64,000 nt of DNA from Symbiodinium natans (lineage: Eukaryota; Sar; Dinophyceae; Suessiales; Symbiodiniaceae): contig CAJNDS010001990.1 of assembly GCA_905221605.1 (NCBI GenBank), forward strand, positions 440,001-504,000. The letters are read 5' to 3'. A program made the translations under genes and the position numbers. Each line of letters begins with the position of its first letter. Positions within the stretch are counted from its first letter, which is position 1. This document shows, in pieces, positions 19,906-30,406 of this stretch. Below the pieces are notes generated by a model, which did no database searches, was not told the DNA's origin, and saw only the letters and a program-made list of their open reading frames with translations.

Positions 19906-20575
19906 TATTGTATAGGGTTCAGGTCCGGAGTTTTGAGCGAAAGTGTTGGGCGGGTTTTGAGCGAAAGTTTTTCGTTTTGCTTGCCCTTGAAGCCGTGGTT
20001 AAGTTGAAATTGTGGGCCTCTTAAGGCCTTTGAAGCCTTGGCCAAGTAAACCGAATAATGTCGTCCTGATTAGTCTGGACCCCTCCAATAATGAAAAGTC
20101 ATCCAAAAATTATTCAGGAGACAAAAATTCGATTGCCCCCCCCACAATAAAGTAAAGTTTTTCGGGCATGGGTTTCGGAAGAGAGAAAAAAGAGAACAAG
20201 ATGATGAAAGAAAAGAGCAAAAGAAGAGCAGCTTCAAGTCGGAGTTCTGAGCTGTCAGAGGGAAGAGGAGCGAAGAGGAAATGAAGAGGAGCCGGTGGGG
20301 GGGGCCCGGGGCCGAAAATTAGTTGGGGGGGGTCCCGTTTTTTGGTGACACTATTGCGGGGGTGGATTTAGTTTGGGGGGGGGGGGGGGGGGGCCCCCCC
20401 ACACTAATCAGGATACCACATTATTTTGCGGCCAGGGGCGTTTGGATCAACTTACTTAGATGGCTTTTGGAACTTTGTTTGGGGAGGGGGATTTGTGTTG
20501 TGCCAGCTTGTTCCGACAAACAACTTTGTCAGTTCAGAATGGCATCACGTACAATTTCTATTCATCCGGGTCTTG
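19905..20575 (+). repeat. Dispersed repeat, copy with 348-bp insertion
   Basis: Diverged copy of 14965-15240, interrupted at about 20065-20412. Confidence 0.6.
20065..20412. mobile_element. Inserted element with 10-bp inverted ends
   Basis: Starts CCTGATTAGT and ends ACTAATCAGG. Contains a G-run/C-run palindrome near 20378-20400. Its absence from the 14965 copy supports insertion. No gene inside. Confidence 0.55.
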
Positions 20576-20888
20576 AGGGTTTAGGGTTTCGGGTTCAGGG
20601 TTTAGGGTTGGTTCAGGGTTTAGGGTTTAGGGTTTAGGGTTTAGGGTTTAGGGTTCAGGGTTTAGGGTTGGTTCAGGGTTTAGGGGGGTTAGGGTTAGAC
20701 GGACGTCTTGCTCTTGCATATTATGCCCTACGATGCCAACAGGAAATCAGAACCCTAACTTCGCCGTGCCAAGCCAACTGCGGTCAGGATTTCGTGTTTA
20801 GGGGTTCAGGGTTGAAGGTTGCATCTGCAAATTTTGTCTTGATTTACATGAGGTTGTGTTTAGGGTTTAGGAATCAAGTCGGGTCCAG

Positions 20889-20970
20889 GATTCTCGCCAA
20901 CATCCGGCATTTTGGTCCAGAAAAAAACAACGCGCCCGACACCCGGAAATGTCCCACCTGGGCCCCCGGA
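20889..20970 (+). CDS. Candidate exon
   Basis: Acceptor GGTCCAG|G. Reads ILANIRHFGPEKNNAPDTRK then CPTWAP. Donor unclear. Confidence 0.45.
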
Positions 20971-21317
20971 ACCTCCCAACACCCTTCGAGGCCCAACCCT
21001 GAGGCACCCTCCCTAAACCCTACAAACCCTACAAACCCTACAAACCCTACAAACCCTAAACCCTAAACCCTAAACCCTGAACCCTAACCCCAAACCCTCG
21101 CAACACCCTTAGAGGCCCCCAAGCCGTTAGAGTATCAGGCTTCGGAGACATTGCGGGCCCCAAGCCCCCGGGGGGGATGGGTGTAAGATTAACAGGGTTA
21201 CTTAAGGTTCTATAGGTTAGAGGGTTACTCAGGGATTATAGGGCTAGAGGGCTTAGAGATTCAGAGTTCCCTAAACCCTAAACCCGGAACTTTATACGGT
21301 GCAGTAGAAGGGTTCAG

Positions 21318-21419
21318 GGCCTTCTGCGGAGCAGAGAGGAAAGCACGCGGGAGGGCAATCGCGACCGCCACCACGAGGAGAAGCGCCTAAAGCTCATGTC
21401 TCCGAATGTCTCCGGGTAG
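21318..21419 (+). CDS. Candidate terminal exon
   Basis: Acceptor GGTTCAG|. Reads GLLRSREESTREGNRDRHHE then EKRLKLMSPNVSG and TAG TGA. A charged C-terminus with strong GC3 and a double stop. Confidence 0.5.
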   Translation, partial: GLLRSREESTREGNRDRHHEEKRLKLMSPNVSG

Positions 21420-21539
21420 TGACATGGTAGGCCCTTTAAAGTGGTGCACCAAAAGGCTTAGGGTTTAGGGTTTAGGGTTTAGGGTTTAGGTTTAGATTTA
21501 GGGTTTAGAGTACATGGTCCCTGCGTATGGGCCTTTAAA

Positions 21540-21584
21540 AAGGGGGCCCTTTATATGTGTATATTTGTATATATACATACACAC

Positions 21585-21616
<32 letters not shown>

Positions 21617-21800
21617 CCCGTACATACCCTATACAACCCGGGGGGGCCCACCATCAGAGCCTAAACCGCCTAAACCCCTTTGAGGGTTCAGTCGCCTCTC
21701 TTTTTCTGTCTGTCTCTGTGTGTGTGTGTGCGCGTGTCGTTCCACTATTTTGATTTGTGTATTATTGTTTTCCTGTTTGTGTGTGTGTGTGTGTGTTTTT
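21540..21800. repeat. TA and GT microsatellites
   Basis: (TATA)n at about 21580-21617 and (GT)n near 21717-21733 and 21777-21797. No gene seen from 21420 to 22190. Confidence 0.85.
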
Positions 21801-22190
21801 TTTTGGGGGGGGGTTAATTAGGCTTTTCAACTTGTAAGGGCTCTTGACGTGTCGCCAAATGGCTAGATGAGGTGGGGGGGTCGAAGCTTTCGGTTCGTTA
21901 CTCATGCCTCTTGGATGTCCCTGAGGTTCTTACGCGGTTTAGGGCTTCGCGCGCTTGTTGCGGCAATGGTGTCTTGGTCTTATTCGAAACTTGTCCGGTT
22001 GGATTTTAGGATTGGGGTCTGGTTTTTCTAGGGCTTAGGATGGACGGCTTATGCCAGCACACGAAACCCCTGAATGCCCAACTTTTAAACCTCAAGCCCT
22101 ACAAGCATAGACCCAATACCCTAGCTCTACTCAGCACCGGTGTTGCTGAGACCCCCAGCACTCTTACCGCAGCGCTTCCGTCCTAGTGCT

Positions 22191-22200
22191 GCCTTCCAGC
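22191..22200 (+). promoter_or_regulatory. Possible spliced-leader acceptor before a start codon
   Basis: Pyrimidine-rich CTTCCGTCCTAGTGCTGCCTTCCAG precedes CCACCATGG. Dinoflagellate mRNAs receive a trans-spliced leader at an AG; here the leader would land five bases from the ATG. Inference. Confidence 0.35.
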
Positions 22201-22204
22201 CACC

Positions 22205-22963
22205 ATGGGGACCCTGCGGCAGAGCCAGCGCATTCAGGGTTTTAGGGTTTGGGGGGGGTTAGAGCAGCTGGGGTGAGATGCTCAATCATGTCATGATGTG
22301 TCATAGGGCTCAGTGTACCTTAAACTCCTGAGAGTTTTAAGGATCCCTAAAGCACATCCTGAAAGGAAGGCCGTTGCCAAAGCCATCTGCGCATCGTTCG
22401 GGTGTCGGGCTTACGCGCAAGACTTCAAGAAGAACCCGGAGCGCTCCTGTCCTAAATCTGCCCGAAGCCTGAAACCCATAAACTCTGGAACCCAACAACC
22501 CTTCAAGACCTTGAGTCCCCTGAAACCTCTTTTAACAGCGCCCAAACCCTAGAAAGCCCTAAACCCCCCTCAAACCTGAAAACCCCAAAGCCCTGAACCT
22601 AAACCCTAGCCCTAAACCCTAAACCCTAAACCCTGAACCCTAAACCCTGAACCCTCAACCCTGAACCCCTCAACCCAGCCTTCATGGGAGCTCCGGCTGT
22701 AAGGGAACAGGGTTGGTGGGGAAATCTGGGCACCGCTTGGGCCACAACATATAAAGTGGACAGGGTTCAGGGTTCAGGGTTCAGGGTTTAGGGTTTGGGG
22801 CTTGGGGTTTAGGGTCAGGTCTACGGGGGTAGGGGGTTAGGGTTTGTGGTTCAGAGATCAGCATCTCATGTTCTGTCTTTCACTAGTCAGGCATAGCATT
22901 TGGAGCATATACCATTTCCCCTCCAAATGCCGAACTCCCTGGGGCCGCATTCTGGAGTATCGG
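22205..22963 (+). CDS. Five-exon gene 5' part with Kozak-like start
   Basis: Exons 22205-22238, 22353-22459, 22679-22698, 22711-22764 and 22891-22963 join in one frame. Start CCACCATGG gives MGTLRQSQRIQ, then AHPERKAVAKAICASFGCRA.., PSWELRL, VGGEIWAPLGPQHIKWTG, HSIWSIYHFPSKCRTPWGRI... Donors: G|GTTTTAGGG, T|GC, CT|GTAAGG, GG|GTTCAGG, G|GC. Acceptors: CCTAAAG|, CCCAG|, AACAG|G, GTCAG|G. The first intron starts in a telomere-like motif. The intron 22699-22710 would be only 12 nt, so that join is doubtful. Family not recognised. Confidence 0.5.
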
Positions 22964-23026
22964 GCTATGTTTATGGGATTTCTAGGGCTTATCTCAAGTG
23001 CAGGGCTCACAACCCTAAACCCTAAA

Positions 23027-23231
23027 CCCTCAATACCCTCAATACCCTCAATACCCTCAATACCCCCAATACCCCCAATACCCTCAATACCCTCAATACC
23101 CTCAATACCCTCAATACCCTCAATACCCTCAATACCCTCAATACCCTCAATACCCTCAATACCCTCAATAATACCCTCAATACCCTCAATATCCTCAATA
23201 CCCTCAATACCCTCAATACCCTCAATACCCT
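23027..23231 (-). repeat. CCCTCAATA 9-bp minisatellite, about 22 units
   Basis: Tandem nonamer, evidently a telomere-motif derivative (CCCT..), followed at 23247-23305 by an 11-bp CCCGATTTAAT-like series. Gives IPSIPS or VLRVLR frames, not genes. Confidence 0.95.
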
Positions 23232-23371
23232 CTAAACCCTAAACCCAATTTATCCCAATTTGACCCGATTTAACCCGATTTAGTCCGATTTAATCCGATT
23301 TAACCCTAAATCCTAAACCCTCACACCCTCCGTGCCCTTTTGCCCCCACTCGAGTCGGTCGCTGCCGACAG

Positions 23372-23671
23372 GCAAAGAGCAGGTGCGGGCGGCAGCCGCC
23401 GCTGCCTCTGCAAAACGTCTCTGGGTAGGGTGGCTCTGGTTCTAACTGTATTTCGGGTACTCAGAACCTATGAGTATATATATATATATTTATACATATA
23501 CATATATTTTTAAGTAGGGTAGCTCTGGTTCTAACTTTCTTTCGGGCACTCAGAACCCTACTTCCAAGCACCCATAGGGGACCTCCAAGTGCGAAGAGCC
23601 TCCAATCAGCCGCGCTTGCCGCCCCAAGAAATCTCGTCGATGAACCTCAGTGGAGTTGGGGCACTGAAAGG
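23372..23671 (+). CDS. Two-exon in-frame chain
   Basis: Exon 23372-23424 (CGACAG| .. TGG|GTAGGG) reads KEQVRAAAAAASAKRLW, a helical Ala-rich stretch. Exon 23611-23671 (AATCAG| .. G|GCTTTAGGG) reads PRLPPQEISSMNLSGVGALK. Phase 0 join. The intron contains a copy of the foldback family of 2406-2540 plus a TA microsatellite. Confidence 0.5.
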
Positions 23672-24596
23672 CTTTAGGGTTTAGGGGGTAGGGAGTTTAG
23701 GGTTTAGGGTTTAGGGTTTAGGGTTTAGGGTTTAGGGTTTAGGGTTTAGGGTTTAGGGCTTAGGGTATATGGTCTCTCCTTGATTGGGGCACCACTTATA
23801 TGCCTCTTATATACCCTGTAGACCCCCAGGGCCCACACTTTAGAACCCGTTAAAGAAGGCAAGGGACCATGTTAAAACACCATGTCACTACCCTGAAAGG
23901 CTTGAGCGCGCCGAAACAGACGGGCTTAGGGGCTCCGGTGAGTTTAGGGTTTAGGGACCCGGGTTTAGGGTTTTGACATTCATCTGAACCCTAGAATTCA
24001 ACCCGACTACGGAATAGGCAGATTTTTTGAAAACCCCACAACTTTACCCCTAAAACCTAAACCGAAATGAAAACCCGGTTTACGAAGTACGCAGGAAAGA
24101 ACCCCAATAGGGCCCAGAAATTAGGGTGTCCCCGAAAGGGGCGAGCGCACGCGAGCGCACTCGTGCACGCACCCGATTGCGAGGCTAGTAGGGGAGGCGC
24201 GCATTTTGGGTTTAGGGCTTAGGGCTCCTGTCTGTGTGCTGGGCTCGATGACGCGTTTGGGGTGACCAGATTCTTAGCAAGAAATCAGGGAGTCATGGTG
24301 CTTTAGGGTGCTTATATAAGGGGATGGTCGAGTTAATTCCCTCTTCAGGGTGTGCCAACTGAAGGCCCACAAAATTAGACCCTGAACCGACAAGCCTTCT
24401 CCGCACCCTGGGCCCCAAACTTTGAGGTCTTAAGATTCAGGGTGTAGGGTTTGGGGCTTCGGGATTCGGGGGTTTAGAGTTTAGGGTTTCAGGGTTCGGG
24501 GTTTAGGGTTTAGGGTTTAGGGTTTCGGGTTTAGGGTTTAGGGTTTCAGAAACCCTTGCGTCAAAGGCACATGCAAAGTAGTGAGCTTGCTGCCAG

Positions 24597-24645
24597 CAGC
24601 AGAAGCGAGGCCGTGGCAAAGAGCATCTTCTTTCTGCCGTCCTGC
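24597..24645 (+). CDS. Candidate exon
   Basis: Acceptor CTGCCAG|, donor C|GTTACC. Reads QQKRGRGKEHLLSAVL, basic. Another frame (AEARPWQRASSFCRP) is open and would fit the phase after 23671. Confidence 0.4.
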
Positions 24646-25193
24646 GTTACCTAAACCCTAAACCCTAAACCCTAAACTCTAAACCCAAAAACCCTTAACC
24701 CTGCTTAACCCTAAACCCTAACTCTAAACCCTACCCCTAAAACCCTAATGGTCACATCGCGCGCGCAGTCGGCAGCAAGCCCCAAACGTTGAATTCTGAA
24801 GGAGCAAGCAAGCAGAATATGGCAGGATACCTGAGGGTTCCAGGTTTAGGGTTTAGGGTTTGGGGTTTAGGGTTTGGGGTGTAGGGTTGAGAGTTGAGGG
24901 TTTGGGGTACTTGCCCAGCACCCTGCAGGGGCGCGATCAAGCAGCTGTTCATGTCATGTGTCGTTCAAACCCCAAACCCGGAAACCCCAAACTTACAGGT
25001 TCTTTGAGGCAATAAGGCGCCTTATCTACCCCCCATCCCTAGACCCTAAACCCTAAACCCTAAACCCTAAACCCTAAACCCTAAACCCTAAACCCTGAAC
25101 CCTGAAACCCTAAACCCTGAACCCTGAAACCCTAAACCCTAAACCCCATACATAACCCTTCAAGGGATTCTGCAGCCCTACTATAAGAACCAG

Positions 25194-25253
25194 TCGGCCT
25201 ATGCATGGGGCTCTGAAGTCGCCTTAAAGCCCTGCCCAGAACACTCGACAGTG
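25194..25253 (+). CDS. Candidate exon
   Basis: Acceptor AACCAG|, donor GTG|GCTTAGGG. Twenty codons, SAYAWGSEVALKPCPEHSTV. Confidence 0.5.
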
Positions 25254-25360
25254 GCTTAGGGTTTCGGGCTCAGGGTTTACCCTAAACCCTAAACCCTAAA
25301 CCCTAAGCCGCCCTAACCCTAAACCCTAAATGACTCCTCTCCATCCAACGACTCGGACAG

Positions 25361-25433
25361 CGACAAGTGCAGTGTACATGCATCCATGGTCTTGTCGTGG
25401 GTGACCTTTGTGGCTGCGCGGGCACGGGGCGAA
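25361..25433 (+). CDS. Candidate exon
   Basis: Acceptor CGGACAG|, donor GAA|GTAGGGTTTAGGG. Reads DKCSVHASMVLSWVTFVAAR then ARGE. The frame is also open upstream (SPSNDSDS). Confidence 0.5.
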
Positions 25434-25512
25434 GTAGGGTTTAGGGTTTAGGGTTTAGGGTTTAGGGTTTAGGGTTTAGGGTTTAGGGTTTAGGGTTTAG
25501 GGTTTAGGGCTT
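25434..25512 (+). repeat. TTTAGGG array starting at a splice donor
   Basis: Ten or more units immediately after the GAA|GT donor of the exon at 25361. Confidence 0.9.
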
Positions 25513-25567
25513 AGGGCTTAGGGTTTTAGGGTTTAGGGTTGTTCAGGTTTTCGGGTTCAGGGTTGAG

Positions 25568-25663
25568 GGCTTTCCTGGAGTCGTCAGAAGCTATTGGTGT
25601 GGATCGTGCGGACTCGCGCGAGCTTTGGATGTTGAGCTGATTATCCTAACTCGCCATCCCTAA
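25568..25663 (+). CDS. Candidate terminal exon
   Basis: Acceptor GGTTGAG|. In phase 0 it reads GFPGVVRSYWCGSCGLARAL then DVELIILTRHP and TAA. One base later it reads AFLESSEAIGVDRADSRELW and stops at 25640. Both are protein-like; phase with 25433 favours the first. Confidence 0.4.
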   Translation, partial: GFPGVVRSYWCGSCGLARALDVELIILTRHP

Positions 25664-26340
25664 ACCATAATTATAACCCTAAACCCTACACCACAAACCT
25701 CAAAACCTGGCTCAACCTCTGCAGCAGCCCCGGTACACCGAAACCCCACATCCGAAAGGCGGCATTTGGGGGGGTATCACACTTGAGGTTTTGGGTTTGT
25801 GCTTAGGGTTTCGGGTTTAGGGCTGGGATTTAGGGTTTAGGGAACAGTTGTTAAAGGCTAAACCCCAAACACAACCTGAACCCTTGTAGAGGCTTGAGGC
25901 TTCGTAATTATACTGTTTCCAAGGTCCAAGATCAACGGGTTTGGGCTTCTGTGGCTAAATGAGACCTATGGTGTTTTATAGGGCACAGGGGAACCCCGAA
26001 ACCCTGAACTCTACATGCGAACCCACAAACCACAGGTTTGTTGGGCTTTTTTCGGGATTCGGATCGAACTGGGCGTTTCTTGAAAGTCCCAGTTGCCAAC
26101 GTCCTCGGGGTTCTGGGATACCAGTGAGAGTAGGCCTCCAAGGGATGTGGGGCTTAGGGTTTAAGGGTTTAAGGTTGAGGGTTAAGGGTTTGGGAAAATA
26201 TTTGGGGTTCCACATGAAGGGTCCCTTATACGTGCCGTTGTTTTATGTGCAGTCTGCCAGGGGCTTGGGGAGCCTAGCAACCCTAAACCCTGAACCCTAA
26301 ACCGGCCCGTAACCGGGGCCGGGGGGGAGGGGGATGTTGC

Positions 26341-26409
26341 AGTAGCACATGTTCACAAGCTGGAAGCCAATCCAGCTTCTGGATGAGGTGGGGCCCGTTT
26401 CAAAGGCTC
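26341..26409 (-). CDS. Candidate exon with telomere-motif acceptor
   Basis: Acceptor GGTTTAG|G, donor T|GC. Reads AFETGPTSSRSWIGFQLVNM then CY. High GC3. Confidence 0.45.
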
Positions 26410-26591
26410 CTAAACCCAAGTTCTAAACCCTAAACCACAGCTCGCGTGCTCGTAACAAGCCCTTGAAACCCGAAACCCGAAACCCCAACCCTGAACCCTG
26501 AACCCTGAACCCTGAACCCTGAACCCTAAACCTTACACGAGCTCTAAGCCCTGACCCCTCAGCCCTTGACTCACTCGACCCTAAATCCAAG

Positions 26592-26643
26592 AAAGAGGCC
26601 CTTCGCGGGCCTCTGCATCAAGTGCGAAGCACCTCATCTCAAG
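26592..26643 (+). CDS. Candidate exon
   Basis: Acceptor ATCCAAG|, donor CAAG|GTTGCGG. Reads KEALRGPLHQVRSTSSQ. Confidence 0.45.
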
Positions 26644-27276
26644 GTTGCGGGGTTTAGGGTCTTGGGTTTAGGGTTTAGGGTTAGGGTTTAGGATTTAGGG
26701 TTTAGGGTTTCGGGTTTCGGGTTTCGGGTTTAGGGTTTACGGTTTAGGATTTAGGGTTTAGGGTTTAGGGTTTAGGGTTCAGAGAGGCCCAGTTCTGAAT
26801 CCTAAACCCTAAACCCTAAACCCTAAAACCCGAAACTTTGAAACCCTAGTACTGGGACCCTGAAATCCCTACACCCTAAACCTTAACCCCCCAAGTTTGC
26901 CTTGAGTCCCAAAACCCTCAGCCCCACGTGGTGCTATGGACTACAGCCGTATAGAGAACATCCCTGCACCCTAAATCCCTAAACCCCTAAACACCCGAAA
27001 CTCCTAAAACCCAAAACCCCAAAAACCCCAAAAACCCTAATTCCCTTAATCCCCACATGATCCCAATTGTAGGCTATGCTACCCCCCCTGAGGTTCCCCC
27101 GTTAAATATCCTTAATTAGGCTCAATTATGCCTAAATGGCCCCAATTCTGGGGGGAACCTAGGGGGAACGGTTTAGGGTTTAGGGTTTAGGGTTTAGGGT
27201 TTAGGGTTTAGGAACCCTGGACCCTAGACCCTAAATCCTAAACCCTAAGCCGGGGAACCCATGATGATTGGGAGAG

Positions 27277-27339
27277 GTCCGACACTCCTTGAGAGCTGCC
27301 AAGGGGCCCTTCACCTTCTGGCTTCACCGCCTCGCCTTT
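27277..27339 (+). CDS. Candidate exon
   Basis: Acceptor GGGAGAG|, donor TTT|GTAGGGTTTAGGG. Reads VRHSLRAAKGPFTFWLHRLA then F. High GC3. The telomere-like array begins at the donor. Confidence 0.5.
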
Positions 27340-29150
27340 GTAGGGTTTAGGGTTTAGGGTTTAGGGCGTTTGGGGGTTTAGGGTTTAGGATTCAGGGTTG
27401 AGGGTTTACGGTCTAAGTTGGGTTTGGGTTTGGGGTTTGGGGTTTGTTTCGGGCTTGTTGGAAATAGTTCAGGAATTTTCGGATTGAGCCTAAACCCTAG
27501 ACCCTAAACCCTCTACTCTAGACCCTCAATTTTAAACCTTAAACCCTAAACCCCCTTTTGTGTTGCTCGGATTCTTGGGCTTCTTCAACATGCATGCACG
27601 AACTGGCTTGGCCCTTCAAAGCCTCTGAAAGAAGACCAGCCACATGTAATGAACAATTACCAGAATAAGTTCATAGACTTCTCATATCATTCTTTGCATG
27701 TACATATGTATATATATTTTTTTTTTTTTTACATGTATGGTTGCGCCCCGGCGGGCTACCCCCCCTCCCTGTGGGTTGGCAATAGGGTTTAGGGTTCAAG
27801 GTTTAGGGTTTAGGGTTGGTTTAGGCAGGGGGGGGGGGGGGGGCCCCCAGAGATCCATGGTTTTATGTCCCAGAGCAGTGCGCGAGCAAAATGTCTGAAC
27901 AAAGCTCGGATGAGGATTTGTCAGGGCATGGCCTTAGAATTTAAATTCCAAATCAATTTCATTGCGAATAGGGGGCGGAGGAGGAGGAGGAGTTAATACG
28001 GTGTGGTCTTTAATATAAGGTTAACTAGATGTAATTCCCATACAAAGGATGTCTTGGGCTGTGGCCAGTTAATGTACTTGTTAAATTCGGTCCCAGACGT
28101 TAATTCCTAGCGCGTGGCCTTCTTATATAAAAGCTCATTTTTCAAGAAATTACGAAGCAAACCCAGACAGGGCTTTTCAGGCTTCGGCCTCTGAATATAG
28201 GGTCTAGTGACATCTTGTTTTGTCATCTTGTTTTGTCAGGCCCAAGAAGAGGATTGCAGAAGGTGTGTCATGTTAATATCCACATGCGAACGAGGCCTGA
28301 GGAGGAATTTGACCGGGCAGTCTTGGAATCTAGTTTGTTTTTGAAAGATATTACGAACGAGGCCAGAAGATTTTCAGAGGACGTTCACTTGAGGTGTGGG
28401 CTGTGATTCGCAATTTGGTTGAAGCCCAACATTCTTATCAGACGTAAAGCTGAACGACTTTTCAATGACAATCCTTTAGGGAATGACCTTTCAATGTTAT
28501 ATTCAAATAGCCGTACGGACTTGATACCCGGTTGCTTTTGGACTGTGGGAAACAGTAAGAGCGGTGACCGGGAAAGGATATGTGCTCACAGTATTCTTAA
28601 GCTCCCCAGTCTTTCCTTCTCCACCATCTGTATTTGATTTACAACGCATATACCCTATATACATACATGATGTGAGTATTTATACTGTGTTCTCTTTGCA
28701 TTTCCACAGGAGGCAAGCCCTACAAACATAGGCATAACCCTATGGGATTTAGGGTTTAGAGGTTTATGCCCCAAGCCCTAGAGGGTCGTAAGGCTCTAAT
28801 TTTACAGGCAATGCTTAAATCTCAAACCCTAGACCTTTTACAATGTAGGATCTACACCATAGAGGGCTAACCCCGTGAGGGTTTTAGAGATACACCCTGG
28901 AAAGCCCTAAACCTTGAGCCCAGGCCTATAGTGCGAAATGATTTAAACAACCTAAGGTCTGGGCAAGTATACCTTCAGCGCCAAAAGGCTTAAAACCTTT
29001 GAACCTTTTAGAGCCCTACAGGGTTTTCGGGTTCTGAACCTGGGGTCAACGTGTAAATGCCTAAGCCTTGAAACACTTCTGGTTTAAACTCTTTGGCCTT
29101 AGGTTTGACTGCGTAAATCTGAAACCCTTAACTTGGGACCGGCCCGGCCA
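27340..29150. other. Stretch without convincing genes
   Basis: Telomere-motif variants to 27550, a T-run and G-run (27717-27842), then unique AT-richer sequence to 28740. Frames at 28215-28406 (HMRTRPEEEFDRAVLESSLF) and 28419-28637 are protein-like but lack splice or family support. Degenerate telomere-like words follow to 29150. Confidence 0.5.
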
Positions 29151-29516
29151 CACTAACAGTCACCACCAGCAGACCCACAACATATAGCACCCGGTAAATG
29201 CAAAAAATTGGGAATGAGTCTGATCACACTCTGCAGGGGGTCCACCTCACCAGAACACAAGTCTGCGTTCGATGCCTGTGTGGGCGCGGCCAAGCAAGCC
29301 GAGAAAACAAAAACTGACGAACTCTTTGTCCCCCTTGGCCGCCCCTCCACTTTGTCGTCTGCAGCTGCTGGGAGCGACAGCCTCCAGAAACAAAGCCAGG
29401 CGCAACGAGCTGGTGTTAGGAGTGGCGTGCGCAGCAGACGGCACAACTGCGCAAAGCATGTTTCTTCTCAGGTCTGTGGCCCCACTCAACCACCCCGCTG
29501 CAGCCTCTGCAGCTAG
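29150..29516 (+). other. GC-rich island, possible exon
   Basis: Open on both strands for over 80 codons. The plus frame PEHKSAFDACVGAAKQAEKT.. looks most protein-like. No clear splice sites and no family. Confidence 0.3.
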
Positions 29517-29569
29517 TTAGGGCTAGGGAGTAGTAGCACACAGCGGCACTGTGGCACTACACTTACAAC

Positions 29570-30160
29570 TTACACCAGTAATCGCTGACGGCATTTAGGG
29601 TTCAGGAATCGGGTTAAAGCTTGGCCTTATGGCTTTACGAGGCTTTAGGGAATTCAGGCAGTTCAGGGTCTTTAGGTTTTAGGGTGGCTTCAACAACTGT
29701 CCTTGCTCCAGGCGAGAAGCTTCTGGCAAGCCTGTTGCGAAAGGGTGGCCTGCGTGAGTTGTTTTAAGGCTTAAGGCTTAAGGGCCTTGAGGGCTTAAGG
29801 AGCTCAAGGGTTTAGGGCCAGGTAACCTGAGGTGATAAAGCGTCGGGTACCCGGCAGTGTAAATTCAGATGGAACCCACGTATAAGGCCAAGCTCCTTAC
29901 CGCCCACTGCTGAACAGACCCAGCTGACGTGAAGGGCTTCGGGATTTTGGAATTCAGGCTTTGGTTCAAAGCTTGGCTTTATGGCTCTACGAGGCTTTAG
30001 GGAATTCAAGCAGTCCAGGGTTGGCTTGCGTGGGTTGCTTTTAAGGCTTGAGGGCCTTATTAAGAGCTTAAGGGACTTAAGGTGAGGTGATCTTGTTCAT
30101 TGTTCAGCTCTAAAACGCCGGGTGCCCGGCAAGTGTAAAAGGCCTGCAAGCCGGCCAGCA
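29570..30160. repeat. Imperfect duplication of about 400 bp
   Basis: Blocks such as GGCTTTATGGCTCTACGAGGCTTTAGGGAATTCA and GGTGCCCGGCA recur (about 29590-29860 and 29940-30140). Low coding signal. Confidence 0.55.
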
Positions 30161-30406
30161 GCGAAGATTGCCTGGGCTGCAGTCTATGTCACCCGTGAGG
30201 CAGAGGTTGTGTAGGGGTGTGATTAGGGCTTTGGGTTTAAGGTTCAGGGTTGTTTCGGACAACACATGGGCACATGTTCAAAAACGTCTTTTTGAATCAC
30301 CCACCCCTCGTTGGCACAAAGAGCTGCGCGAAGACTGCCATCAGCTTTTATATGCTGCTGCTAGTTTTAGTTTAGACATCAATCACCCTGGCATTTTCGC
30401 GCTCAC

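Noticed and set aside
23022-23242. IPSIPS and VLRVLR repeat proteins
   Set aside because: Nonamer minisatellite; any strand is open because 9 is divisible by three.
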